Shown one piece after another: positions 26,724 to 39,400 of a stretch of DNA of 64,000 bases. Location: positions 6,680 to 70,679 of the forward strand of contig JACKIG010000018.1 of NCBI GenBank assembly GCA_020638595.1. The letters are read 5' to 3'. Origin of the DNA: Rhodospirillaceae bacterium. GTDB taxonomy: Bacteria; Pseudomonadota; Alphaproteobacteria; DSM-16000; Inquilinaceae. The notes below the pieces were generated by a model that did no database searches, had not been told where the DNA came from, and saw nothing but the letters and a program-made list of their open reading frames with translations. The stretch's first letter is position 1; each line of letters starts with the position of its first letter. A program made the translations under genes and the position numbers.

Positions 26724-27456
26724 GTCCGGGCAAGGATAGGGATGCAACGGGGGCGCCAATGTGGCGCGGGTCGCATCGGCAGGGCAAGCCGGTGCGGGGC
26801 GGCTTCGGCGGGTCGGCGCGCGCGGGATCGGGGACGACACCGGCTTGCGATGATACCAACGGGCCGATGAAATCCAGACCGTCTCGCCCATTTATGGTCG
26901 CTTGAGATTAACTCTATCTTAACCCAACATTCGGCGACGGAACCTAATCAAAGGCCTGATGTCCGGCGGGTCCGGTTCGCGCGTTGTCTGTGCAGTGTGG
27001 CCATTTCACGTGAGACTAAGTTGAAACGTTCTCGCGAAATCCGCATGAGCGGTACGTCGGCGAGCCGACGACCTGGATAATTTGAAGACGTAGTTCGTCG
27101 GGTTGAAATGATGTCTTTCCGCCTCGCAGGGGCATGAATTCGATGGTGGGCGCACTGAATGAAGTGGTCAATTTGACTTCAGGTAGTATCAACGAGATGT
27201 GCGAGCACATTCAGTCATTGAGAGCACCTTCAAATCGCGCATCAGTATTTGATAAATGTTTCTCGGTCGATGTTGTGGCTGTCGGTGATTAACTAATATC
27301 ATTCCATTCATTAACCAATAATATCGCTAAAATGCGATCTAAAGGGATGACGACGGCGGTCCGGCGAAGTAGTGTAACCGGCGAGGGAATACGTGTGTCC
27401 GGGGCCGTTGCGTGTCGCGAGCGGCGAAACTCCGGGGGCAAAGGGGGAACCAAGCA
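26724..27456. promoter_or_regulatory. Long AT-rich divergent control region
   Basis: 733 bp separate the cyclase operon from the giant gene. From about 26892 base composition drops sharply and stop codons appear in all frames, unlike anywhere else in the window. Visible structure: inverted repeat GTCGGC-GA-GCCGAC at 27056-27069; two related boxes ATTAACTAATATC (27288-27300) and ATTAACCAATAATATC (27310-27325); and ATCGC-TAAAAT-GCGAT at 27322-27337. These look like operator half-sites or a bent AT tract upstream of the giant gene's promoter. The AT-rich character would suit a nucleoid-type repressor such as MucR; that is inference. No small gene is convincing. Confidence 0.6.
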
Positions 27457-30400
27457 ATGACCAGCCGTCGCAATCGAGCTGAGACTAGGGTCCATGGTCC
27501 TGCCGACGCCCGGCGGACACCCTTGGGCAGGCTCGGGCTTGGGGCCCCGCATGACCCCACATGGCGATTCGCGCGGATGCGCCCCTTGGGGCGATCGCCG
27601 GTGCTGCGCACGGCGCTGGTCGGGTCGACCGCGCTGACGGCGGCCGGTGTCTGCGGCCACCTGTTCCTTTCCGACGCCGCCATGGCGCTGCCGACGGACG
27701 GCACCGTGGTCGAGGGCCAGGCGGAGATCATTTACGGCGAGAACTCGGTCACGATCCAGCAAGGGTCCGATCGTGTCATCATTGAATGGCAGACCTTCGA
27801 CATCGCGGGGCATGAAAGCGTCGACTTCATCCAGCCCTCCGCCTTTGCTGCCGCCCTCAATCGCGTCCTCTCCGGTGCCCCCTCGCAGATCCTCGGCTCG
27901 CTGACCGCCAACGGGCAGGTCTTCATCTCCAACCCCGCCGGCATCAATTTCGGCCCCAATGCCAATGTCGACGTGGCGTCCATCGTGGCGACCTCGCTCG
28001 ACATCATGAACCGCGACTTCATGGAAAGCCGGCTGGACTTCAACATCGCCGGCGACCCGACGGCGGTGATCGAGAACCACGGCGCGATCCGGGCCAGCGG
28101 CCTGGCGGCGCTGGTGGGCCCGGGTGCCCGCAATGCCGGGGTGATCGTCGCCGACGTGACGATCCTGGGCGGCGGCCAGGGCTTCGCGCTGGACTACTAC
28201 GGCGACGGGCTGGTGAACTTCACCATCACGGACCCGACGACGGCGCAGCCGATCGATGCGGACGGCAACCCGCTGGCGGCGCTGGTGGTCAACGACGGGA
28301 CGATCATGTCCGATGGCGGGCAGGTGATCCTGGCGGCCGATGCGGCGGCGGGGGTGATCGACAACGTCATCAACCTGGACGGCGTCGTGATGGCGCGGTC
28401 GATCGCGACAGAGGGCGGGCAGGTGGCCCTGGTCGGCGGCGACGAAGGTGCGGTCGTGGTGGCCGGCACCATCGAGGCGACCGGCGACGACGACGGCGAA
28501 GCAGGCGGCACGGTCCATGTGCTGGGCGACACGGTGGTGCTGGCCGACGGGGCGGTGATCGACGTGTCGGGCCGGGCCGGCGGCGGCACGGCGCTGATCG
28601 GCGGCGATCAGGGCGGCGGCGCCCATGTGCCGACGGGGTCGCTGGCGTATCTGGCACCGGCGGCCGGCGGCCGCTCGGGCACCACCATCGTGGTGGATGC
28701 CGCGTTCGAAACCGACGGCTTCATCCCCGAGGCGGACATCGTCTATGTCGAAGGCGGGTCCGTGGTGGCGGCCGATGCGACCGATACCGGCGACGGCGGC
28801 ACAGTCGTGGCCTGGGCGAATGACGAACTGGAATTCCACGGGTCGATCAGCGCCGGAGGCGGCGCCAACGGCGGCGACGGCGGGCTGGTCGAACTGTCCG
28901 GCGGTACCCTTGTCGCGGATGGGGCCGTTGAACTCCGCGCCGCCTTGGGCAAGGCCGGAAGCCTGATCCTCGATCCGACCGTCCTCCTCGTGTCCGAAGT
29001 CAGTGGCACGATCGACAGCGTTCTTGGCGTGGGCGGCAGTGGCGGCACGGTCAACCTGACGGCGACCGAGGCAATCATTGTCGACGTAGCGATCGACACC
29101 TCGGGGTCGGCGGTTGCCGGGACGTTGAATTTCGATGACCAGGATGACGACAACGCGCTGACGGTCAACCTGGACAACCCGATCACGCTGGGCGCGGCGC
29201 AGGGCATCACCGGCGAAGCCACCATCGTCAACATTTCCACGACGCTGGGCGATGCCATCCAGGACGGCATCGACATGTCCGCCGCCGGCGCGACCATCAA
29301 TGTCGCCCCGGGCACCTATGTGGAGAATGTGACCATCGACCGGTCGTTGACCCTGGTGTCGACCGACGGGCGCGACGTCACCACGATCGAGGGGATCTCC
29401 GGCGCCGGATCGCTGGGGACGGTGGTCATCGTCCCGAATGTCAACGACGTGCAGATCGGTGATATCGGCCACGGATTCACCATCGAAGGCATCGATAACG
29501 GCAGTCCGGGGATCGAAAACGCGGCCGTCTACCTGCAGGGCAGCCACGACGGTATCGACATCATCGGCAACGACATCGTCGCCAACGGCGATGCGGGCCT
29601 GCTGAGCGAAAACACGGCCACGGTCAACGACGTCGTCGTCGACAACAACATCTTCTCCGGCCAGACATTCGAAGGGTCGGCCCCGGCCGGCGACGGCTTC
29701 GGCCAGCAGTTCACGCTGCCGAACGTGCCGCGCCAGCTGGTGACGTTGAGCGGTCCCAATACATCGAACGTCGCCTTCACCAACAACGAGATCACCGGCA
29801 CCGCCGGCGGCACCAATGCCGGCGGCAACCCCCAGGGCAATACGCTGGTGACGATCGATGCCACCAACGCGACGATCACCGGCAACATCTTCAACGGTGT
29901 CACGTCGCGGTACGGGACCAGCCTGCGCGCGCGCGGCACCAACACCCTGATCAGCGGCAATACGTTCCATGCCGCGGGCCTCACCGACACCAACGGCCAC
30001 CTGTTCGTCCACGAGACGATCTATACCGACCTGCCTGCGGGCGCCCCGTCGAACATCGTTGAGATCTTCGAGGCCAACACCTTCGTCGGGCGTGCAACCG
30101 TCACCAGCGACGACGGAAATGTCGGCGCGGACGGCATCGGACTGACGATCCAGGGTGCGATCGACGCCTCCGTTGCCGGGGCGACGGTTCACGTCAATGA
30201 CGGCCTCTATGAGGAAAGCATCGTCGTCGACCGGGCGCTGACCGTCGCCGGCGGCGGCATCGGCAACACGACGACGGTGGCTGTCGAGGCCGGCAGCGTC
30301 GGCATGACCATCACCAGCAGCGACGTCACGGTGACGGGCATCGAATTCGACGGCCAGGATCAAGCCAATACGACCGGCGTGCTGGTCGAAGCCGACGGCA

Positions 30401-33400
30401 GCAATGTCGAAGACGTGACGCTTCAGGCGGTGGCCTTCACCGACCTGACGACCGCATTGCGCACCACCGGCAGCAGTGGCGGCGTGCGGCGCGTCGATGT
30501 CACCAACAGCATGTTCGACGGCATCTCCGGTGTCGTCTTCGACCTGGACGGCGGGTCGTTCGCCGACACGTTCACCGTGTTCAACAACCGTATCATCATC
30601 GCCGATCTGGATGCCGATCTGCTGCGCCGGCCTTTCAACCGCGTCCTGAACGCCAGCGGCAACTTCTGGGGCGTCGAGGACGGCAGCCCCGAGGGCTTCC
30701 GCATCCTGTCGGAAACCGAGGTCGCCGAGCGCGTGGTCGACGGCAGTGGAACCGTCGTGTCCGGCCGGCTGGACTTCACGCCCTTCCTGACCAGCGCCGA
30801 GGATACGGATGCGGCCGACGGCTTCCAGGGTGATTTCAGTGAACTGTTCGTGACCACCCTGGGCGGGCAGTCGGGCAGCACCGGCCGCATCCAGGAGGGC
30901 ATCGACCTCGTCAGCGGCAGCACGGTGCTACTGGGCGCGGGCACCTTCGTCGATCCGACGCAGGTGGTCATCGGCGCCGACATCACCATCCAGGGCCAGG
31001 GCGCCGGCACGACCATCGTCACGCCCGGTTTCGATACCGGCACCAGCGGGCGTTCGCGGGCCTGGTGGGTGGTGGAAGACGGCGTGGTTGCCGACATCAG
31101 CGGCTTCACCATGGACGGCAGCGGGCACCAGATCTTCACCGCGCTGATGCACCATGGTTCGGGCACGATCGACGAACTCGCGTTCGAGAACATCCGCTAC
31201 AGCACCTATCTCGGCTTCGGCGTCATGGTCCGCGAGGACTATCTGACGCCGGGCGCCGGGACGCCGCGCGTCGTCAATGTCACCAATTCGACCTTCAGCA
31301 ATATCGAACGGGTCGGCATCCACTATTTCGACGACGGCACCACCGGCACGATCAGCGGCAACACCTACACCGGCAAGGGCGCTGTCGATGCGCTCGACTA
31401 CGGGATCGAGCTGGGCGGCGGCGCGGTGGCCGACATCATCGCGAACACCATCACCAACAATATCGCGGAGGCGTCGACCGATCACTCGAGCTCGGCCGCT
31501 ATCCTGATTTCGACGTATTTCGGGCCGGGAACGGCAGCGACCATCGAAAACAACGTGCTGACGGGCAACACGATCGGCGTGGCCGTCGGTTTCGACAGCT
31601 CCGACACCAGCGCCGTCACCATCTTCAACAACGACTTGAGCGGCAACACGTTTGGCGTGACGTCAAGCGCACCGGTCGTCGATGCGTCCGGCAACTGGTG
31701 GGGCACGGATGACGAGGAGCAAGTCCGCGCGCTGACGAGCGGCGCGGTCGACTTCACGCCGTTCCTGACCAGCGGCGGCGACACGGATGTGGCCGACGGC
31801 TTCCAGGGCGATTTCTCCACGCTGTTCGTCACCGCCTTGGGTGAGCAGAGCGGCGGCATCGGCCGCATCCAGGAAGGCGTGGACCTGGTGAGCGGCAGCA
31901 CGGTGCTGGTCGGTGCCGGAACGTTTGTCGGCAACGTCGTCATCGACAAGACACTGACGCTGTCGGGCGCCAATGCGGGCATCGATCCCAACACGGGCAC
32001 GCGCGGGCCCGAGACGATCATCGTGCCGGGGACGTCGGACCTGGATGCCGTCATCGGCGTGACGGCGGACGGCGTGACCATCGACGGCGTGACCATCGAC
32101 GGCGACAACACCGCACTGACCACCGCGACGATCGACGACCACACCAACGGCAGCGATCCGGATGCCTATTACGGCGTCGCCAATACGGACAATGCCGGCA
32201 CCTACACGGCGATCGACAACCTGACGATCACCAACAGCATCATTACCAACCTGACGGATGCGCCGGACGGCGGCTACGAGGGCTGGGGCGTGGTGTTGTG
32301 GACGCCGTCGGGCACGGCGATGTCCGGCAACCTGATTTCCAACAGCCTGTTCGACTATGCGGGCGGGCGCTCGATCGTGCTGCTGTGGAACGGCTATGCC
32401 AGCGTTACGGACAACGTCATCCGCAACACGCCGGTCGGCATCTATTCGGAGAACATGTACCGGGCATCCGCCGGTCCATGGTCCTGGACGGGCAACCAGG
32501 TGTCGGCCAGCATCGCCGGCATCTGGCACAACCTGGCCTATCAGGATGCGACAACGCTGACGATTGCCGGCAACACCGTCACTGCCGAAGCGGCACCGGC
32601 GGCCCTGGGCGTTGACGCGCGGCGCTGGGCCGGCGTGTGGGTCAGTTCGATCCAGAACGCCGTCGACGTCGTGATCCAGGACAACATCATCGACGCCATC
32701 GCGCTGGCCGGCAGCCGGCTGACGACCGGCTATGAGATGTGGAACCTGCCCACGACGGCGGACATCGCCATCGAAGGCGGCACCGTCTCGCATGTCGACT
32801 ACGGCGTCTGGGTGCAGAATTTCTCGCCGTCGTTCAATGCCGGCGGTGATACCGCGGTGACGATCACCGGCCTGACGCTGGAAGACTTCAATGCGGGCGG
32901 CGTGGGCGTCTTCGTCGACGACGATCCGTCCGGCACGGCGTCCGTGTCGGCCAACCTGCTGAATACGCCCAATATCATCGACGGCGACGGCGGGATGGCG
33001 GTCGGCATCCTGGCCGAGGGGGCATTGGCCTCCCTCACCTTCACCGGCGCGACGCCGGTTCAGTTCGTCAATTTCGACGACCCGGGCCAGAACTACATCG
33101 CGCTGCGTGACGGCGCCATGGCTGGGCAGGAAATCGATGGCAGCGGGCTGACCTTCGAAGGCCTGACGGCTGCGGCACTGGGCGATGACGCGGCCGGCCG
33201 GGCAGCGGGCTTCAACCTCGAAGACCGCATCGAACACTACCTCGACAACGAGGGCGTCGGGTTCGTTCGCCTGGATGCCGACCGGATCTGGGCCACCGTC
33301 TCCGACAACCACACCACCAATCCGGGCGCCGTGCGCCGCGCGGTGGAGCAGAGCGTGCCCGGCGGCACGGTGTTCCTGGCCGACGACGTCTTCCAGGAAG

Positions 33401-36400
33401 ACGGCCAGATCGTGATCGCCGACACCCTCACCGTTCGCGGCGAGGGCATGGACGCGACCGTCGTGCAGTCGGTGTTCGATACCGGGTCCTCGGGCGACAA
33501 CCGGGCATGGTGGCTGGTGGATACGGGCGTGGAGTTCCACCTGAGCGGCCTGACCCTGGACGGCAACGGCCAGCAGGTCTACCAGGCGATCCGCCACAAG
33601 GGCAGCGGCACCGTCGATGGTGTCCGTTTCACCGACATCCAGTTCAATGCGGGCGGCCCGACCTATCAGGGGACGGCCATTGCTGCGTTCGGCGATGGTG
33701 CGGTGGATGTCACCGGCTCTGTCTTCGAAGACATCGGGCGCGTCGGCGTCCTGTACTACGGCGCCGGCGTCAGCGGCAGCGTCTTCTCCGGCAATACCTA
33801 TACCGGCAAGGGCGCGGGCGACTGGCTGGACTATGCGCTGGACATCAGCAACGGCGCCCAGGTGACAGTCACCGCCAACACGATCACCAACAACCTGGGC
33901 GTGGCGTCGTCCGATAGTTCGACCTCGGCCGGCATTCTGGTCTCGACCTTCTTCGGGCCGGGGACCTCCGCGCTCATTCAGAACAACTTCATCACCGGCA
34001 ATTCGACCGGCGTGTTCGTTGGTTTCGATGCGTCGGATACCAGCACAGTCACCGTTTTCAACAACGACCTGTCCGGCAATGGTGCCGGTGTCCGCAGCAC
34101 GGCGGCCCTCGTCGACGCATCGGGCAACTGGTGGGGCACGGATGTCGAGGCAGACGTCCTGGCGCTGACCAGCGGCGCGGTCGACTTCACCCCGTTCCTG
34201 GTGAGCGGCACGGACGGGGATGACCTGGCATCGACCGGCTTCCAGGGCGACTTCTCGACGCTGTTCGTCACCACGCTGGGCGAGCAGAGCGGCAGCGTCG
34301 GCCGCATCCAGGAAGGTGTGGACCTGGTGACGGCCAGCCGCGTGATCGTGGGGGCCGGCAGCTATATCGAGACGGTGCTGATCGACAAGTCGCTGGAGCT
34401 GGTTGGGGCGAACAACGAGCACGTGAGCCCGGACGACATCCTCCGCGGGGCAGAGAGCGCGATCATCGGCGGCATCCAGGTGGGTGCCGGCATCAGCGGC
34501 GTGACCATCGACGGCCTCAGCATCATCGATGGGGCGGCCATCCTGGGTGAGACGGCGGGTATCTATCTGAACAACAACGCCGACGACGTCACCATCGCCA
34601 ACACGATCTTCACGCGCACGGGTGCGCCCGGCTTGGCGCGCGGCATCATCACGTCCGGCGCCGGGGTGTCCCATGTGGACATCACCGACAACAGCTTCAC
34701 CGGCTGGGCGACCGGCGTCTATGTGAACCCCAATGCCGATGACGTGGAGGTCGGCGGCAACCTGTTCGACGGCAACACCGTCGGCATGTCGGTCGACGGC
34801 CCGTCTGGGGCGGGCGGCGTCACCATCGACGGCAACACCTTCACGAACAGCACGTTCGAGGGGCTGGGCATCGGCCCCGATGCGGCGCCGACGATCCAGA
34901 ACAACCACTTCGCCGACAACGCCGTGCATATCGGCGTGTACGGCACGGGGTCCGTGCCCGACATCAATACGCTTCTGGGCGCGGGCAACACCTTCGACCG
35001 CTGGGTGACGATCAGCGCCGGCCAGGGCGGGGCGTGGGACCGGCAGGCGGGGTCCGTCTACGGGATGATCCAGCCGGCGATCGACGATGCCGGCATCGGC
35101 GCCACCGTGCTGGTGGGCCCGGGGACCTATGCGGAAAGCCCGCTGATCGACAAGTCGCTGACGCTGACTTCGGACCAGGGGCGCGATGCCACCTTCATCC
35201 AGCTGCAGACGGGGCCGACCTATCTGGGCTCGCTGACGATCGGCGGCGACGACGTCACGGTCGACGGGTTCACCATCATCGGGCGGGACGGTACGCCGGG
35301 GCAGATCGGCGCGGCGAACATCTGGGTGATGGCGGGGCTGAACGAGATCGTCATCTCCAACAACCGCTTCCAGGTGGGGCAGTTCGACGCCGGCAGCACC
35401 AACGGCGAAGACGGCATCGGCATCCTGACGACCTATGACGTCAGCGGCACGAACGACGTGGCCAGCCTGACGGTGACGGGCAACATCTTCGAACCGCTGA
35501 ACGGCAGCGGACGGCGGGCGTTCTACATCAACCCGGGGGTGCAGGACTTCGAGTTCTCGAACAACAGCATCCTGGGCAACTTCACCAGCACGGCGATCAC
35601 GCAGGCCAGGAACGGGCTGGTGGCGTACAACACCGTCACGGGCAACGGCAGCTCGGCGACGCTCGCCACCTGGGGGTATCCGGATCCGGACGTCTTCGGC
35701 CGGACGACGTTCCGCGGCAACACGATCTCGGGCACGGCCGCGGGCCTCATCGTGTACGAGACCAACAACGTCACGATCGAGCATAATTTCATCGACGACG
35801 TCGGCACCGGTATCCGGGTTCTGGATCTCGGAAGCTTCAGCGGCGACCTCGACGGGTCGACGATCACGATCTCCGACAACAGCGTCACCAATGTTGCCGG
35901 CCTGCTGGTCGAGAATACCTATTCGACCACGGTGAACGCCTCGGGCAACTGGTGGGATTCCACGGACGAGTCGGTCATCGCCGGGCGGATGTCCGCCCTG
36001 GTCGACTTCACGCCGTTCCTCATGAGTGGCACGGACACGGATAGCCTGGCGTCGACCGGCTTCCAGGGTGATTTCTCGACCCTGTTCGTCACCACGCTGG
36101 GCGAGCAGACCGGCAGCACGGGCCGCATCCAGGAAGGTATCGACCTGGTCACGGCGAGCACCGTGATCCTCGGTGCCGGAACCTTCACCGATCCGGCCCA
36201 GGTGGTGGTCGACAAGGACGTGGTCATCTACGGCCAGGGGCCGGGGACGACCATCATCACGCCCGGATTCGACACCGGCAGCAGCGGCAATGCGCGCGGG
36301 TGGTGGCTGGTCGAGAGCGGCGTCGACCTCCAGCTCTCCGACGTGACCTTCGACGGTGCGGGGCACCTCGTCTGGCAGGCGATCCGCCACCAGGGGTCGG

Positions 36401-39400
36401 GCAGCATCGACAACGTCGCGTTCCAGAACATCCTGTTCAATCCGTCCTCCAGCTATGCGGGCACGGCGGTGGCCGCGTTCGGCACCGGCGCGGTGGACGT
36501 CACCAATTCCACGTTCACGAATATCGGCCGCATCGGCGTGCAGTATTTCGGGGACGGCGTGGACGGCAGCGTGTTCGCCGGCAACACCTACACCGGCAAG
36601 GGTGCCGGCGACTGGCTGGACTACGCGCTGGATATCGGCAGTGGTGCGGAGGTCACGGTCCTGAACAACCGCGTCGAGAACAATCTCGGCGTGGCCGACA
36701 GCGACGGCTCGATCTCCGCCGGGTTCCTGGTCAGCACCTATTACGGCCTGGGGACGGGCGCCGTGTTCGGCGGCAATACGCTGGAAGACAACACCGTCGG
36801 CATCGCCGTCGGCTATAACTCGGCAGACGAGAGCACGGTTCAGTTCCTGGCCGACGGTACCGTGGTCGGGGCCTACACGGTGGCGGGCGCCAACACCTTC
36901 ATCGGCGGTGACACCGGCATCTTCTTCTCCGGCAACGGGCAGGCGATCGTCGGCGACACCTTCGCCGACGCCGTGTTCCGCGGCCAGAGCGACCTGTTCA
37001 TCCAGCTGCACAACGATGCGCTGTCCGACCCCGGCACGGTCCGCGTGCTGGATGCCTCCGGCGTCAGCTTCTTCACGGATACGGCCGGGACGACGGCGGC
37101 CACCGGCTTCGAGATCGAGGCCGGGCTGGAGCACTTCCTCGACGATCCCGACAAGGACCTGATCGACTACACGTCCGCCGGCGGCGGGCTGTTCGTGACC
37201 GACGGCAACAGCATCCAGCTTGCCGTCGACGCCGCCGGTGCCATCGGCGGCGCGCAGACGGTGACGGTGGGCGCCGGCAATTTCGGGGGCCGCATCCGCA
37301 TCGACTTCAACGACATCACCCTGTTGGCCGACCCGACGCTGGGCGACGGCGCCGTGGTGATCGACGCGGCGACGTCCGATGCGTTCGGGCGCGCGCCCAA
37401 CGGCGTGCTGGGCAGCGGCGCCATCGCCGGCATCGACCCGGTGGCCATCTGGGTCGGCCGCGAGGACGGCGCGGGCGGCGGCACGCTGACCGGCGTGACC
37501 ATCGACGGCTTCACCTTCCAGCAAAGCACGGCGGGCGACTTCGTCGGCGTCTTCGTCGAGGCCAACGAACAGCGTGTCGGCACGGTGCGGATCCTGGCCA
37601 ACACCTTCGACGGGCTGACCACGGCGATCGGGTCGCGGCGCGACGTGCCGGGGCTGGGCGTCGACAACCTGATCGTCCGCAACAACTTCTTCGATGGCAT
37701 CACCGGGACGGTGTTCGACTTCCGCACCGGTTCCGTCGCCAACCAGTACGAGGTGTTCAACAACCAGGTGATCCTGGCGGACCTGGGCGGTGTATTGGTG
37801 CGTCGTGGCGCGACGACCGTGCTGCAGGCCAGCGGCAATTTCTGGGGCGTGGCCGACGGTGGCGGTTTCGTGGCTCTGAGCGAACAGCAGATCGCGGAGC
37901 GCATGGTCGACCAGAACGGCGCCATTGCGACCCAGCGCGTCGACTTCACACCCTACCTCGATATCGGCGGCGATACCGACGCGGGGACGCGCGGCTATCA
38001 GGGCGACTACTCCACCCTGCATGTCTCCGCCCTCGGCTCCCAGGTCGGGACCGTCGGGCGTATCCAGGAAGGCGTGAACCTGCTGTCGGCCAGCACCTTG
38101 CTGATCGAAGCCGGGACCTATTTCGAATCCAACATCACGGTCGGCCTGTCGGCCACCATCCTCGGCAACGGCGCCTCCCGCGCCGACGTGATCATCGCGC
38201 CGGAGGCGGAAGACAGCCACGACAGCAGCACCTTCGGCGGCGTCGCGCAGAACGCCTTCATCATCGCGGCCGACAACGTGACGATCGGCAACCTGACCAT
38301 CGACGGGCAGGCCAATCCCACTCTGACGGCGGGGCGCAACAACTTCCGCACCGGCATCACCCATGACAACACCGCCGGCGATTTCGGCGGGCTGGTGGTG
38401 GACAATGTGGAGATCCGCAACGTCTTCCGGCGCGGCATCCAGATCTTCGGTGACGGCAGCTTCACCAGCGTCGGCAATGTCGTGCGCAATTCGACCATCA
38501 CCAATGTCGAACAGCGCGCCGGCATCCTGGTCGCCTATGCCGAAGCGCTGCTGGAAGACAACATCATCACCGGCGTGAACGAAGGCATCCACGTCTTCAA
38601 CTTCGGTGGCGATGTGCCGGTCACGGTCAGGCGCAACCAGATCACGCCCAACGCCGGCGGCCTGGGCATGCAGCTGGTGGGCCTGGGCACCGGGTCGATG
38701 ATCGGCGGCGCCACGGACGCCGACGGCAACGTGATCAGTCTCGAGACGACGACGGACGGCGAAATCGGGATGATCGTCCAGTACACCGATCACACGGTGT
38801 ATGTGGATCACAACACCATCACCGCCGACGGCACCGATGTCGCCATCTGGCTGTTCCACAACGAGGATGACAGCGCGTTCCCGATGGTCCGCAACAACAC
38901 GCTGACCTCCACGGACAGCGTGTCCGGCGGCTTCGGCGAGGGCGTCGGCATCTTCATGACAGAGGACGGCACCTTCTTCGGTGACGAGGACGGCGCCGGC
39001 TACGCCGCACTGGAAGGCAACAGGATCACCGGGTTCGACCGCGGCATCCAGCTGTACCGCAGCGGCGGGGCGACTGGGACGGCGCGCGAACTGGCGGCCA
39101 GCCTGACCGGCAATACCATCACGTCCAGCGTCGACGGCATCGGCATCCATATGGTCGACGAGGGCAATGCCGGTACCGGGCCCGCGTCTCTGGCCTTTAT
39201 GGGCGGCACCACCATCGACGGCGGCGTCGACGGCCTGGTCGTCTCGGGTGAAAACACCCTCCTGGTTGGCGATACGCTGGCCGACACCGTGTTCACCAAC
39301 CAGACGGGTGACTTCGTCCGCTTCGAAAACGCAGCCCTGTTCGAGCCGGGACAGCCGACGGTCATCGATGCCACGGGCGTCGATTTCGACGGGCTGACCG

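Noticed and set aside
27016..27210. A 64-codon minus-strand frame in the AT-rich region, considered as a small gene
   Set aside because: No ribosome-binding site, no signal or membrane segment, and it crosses inverted repeats expected to be regulatory.
27289..30363. A 1,024-codon minus-strand frame over the start of the giant gene
   Set aside because: Same mirror effect of codon bias; no domain, and it runs into the AT-rich control region.
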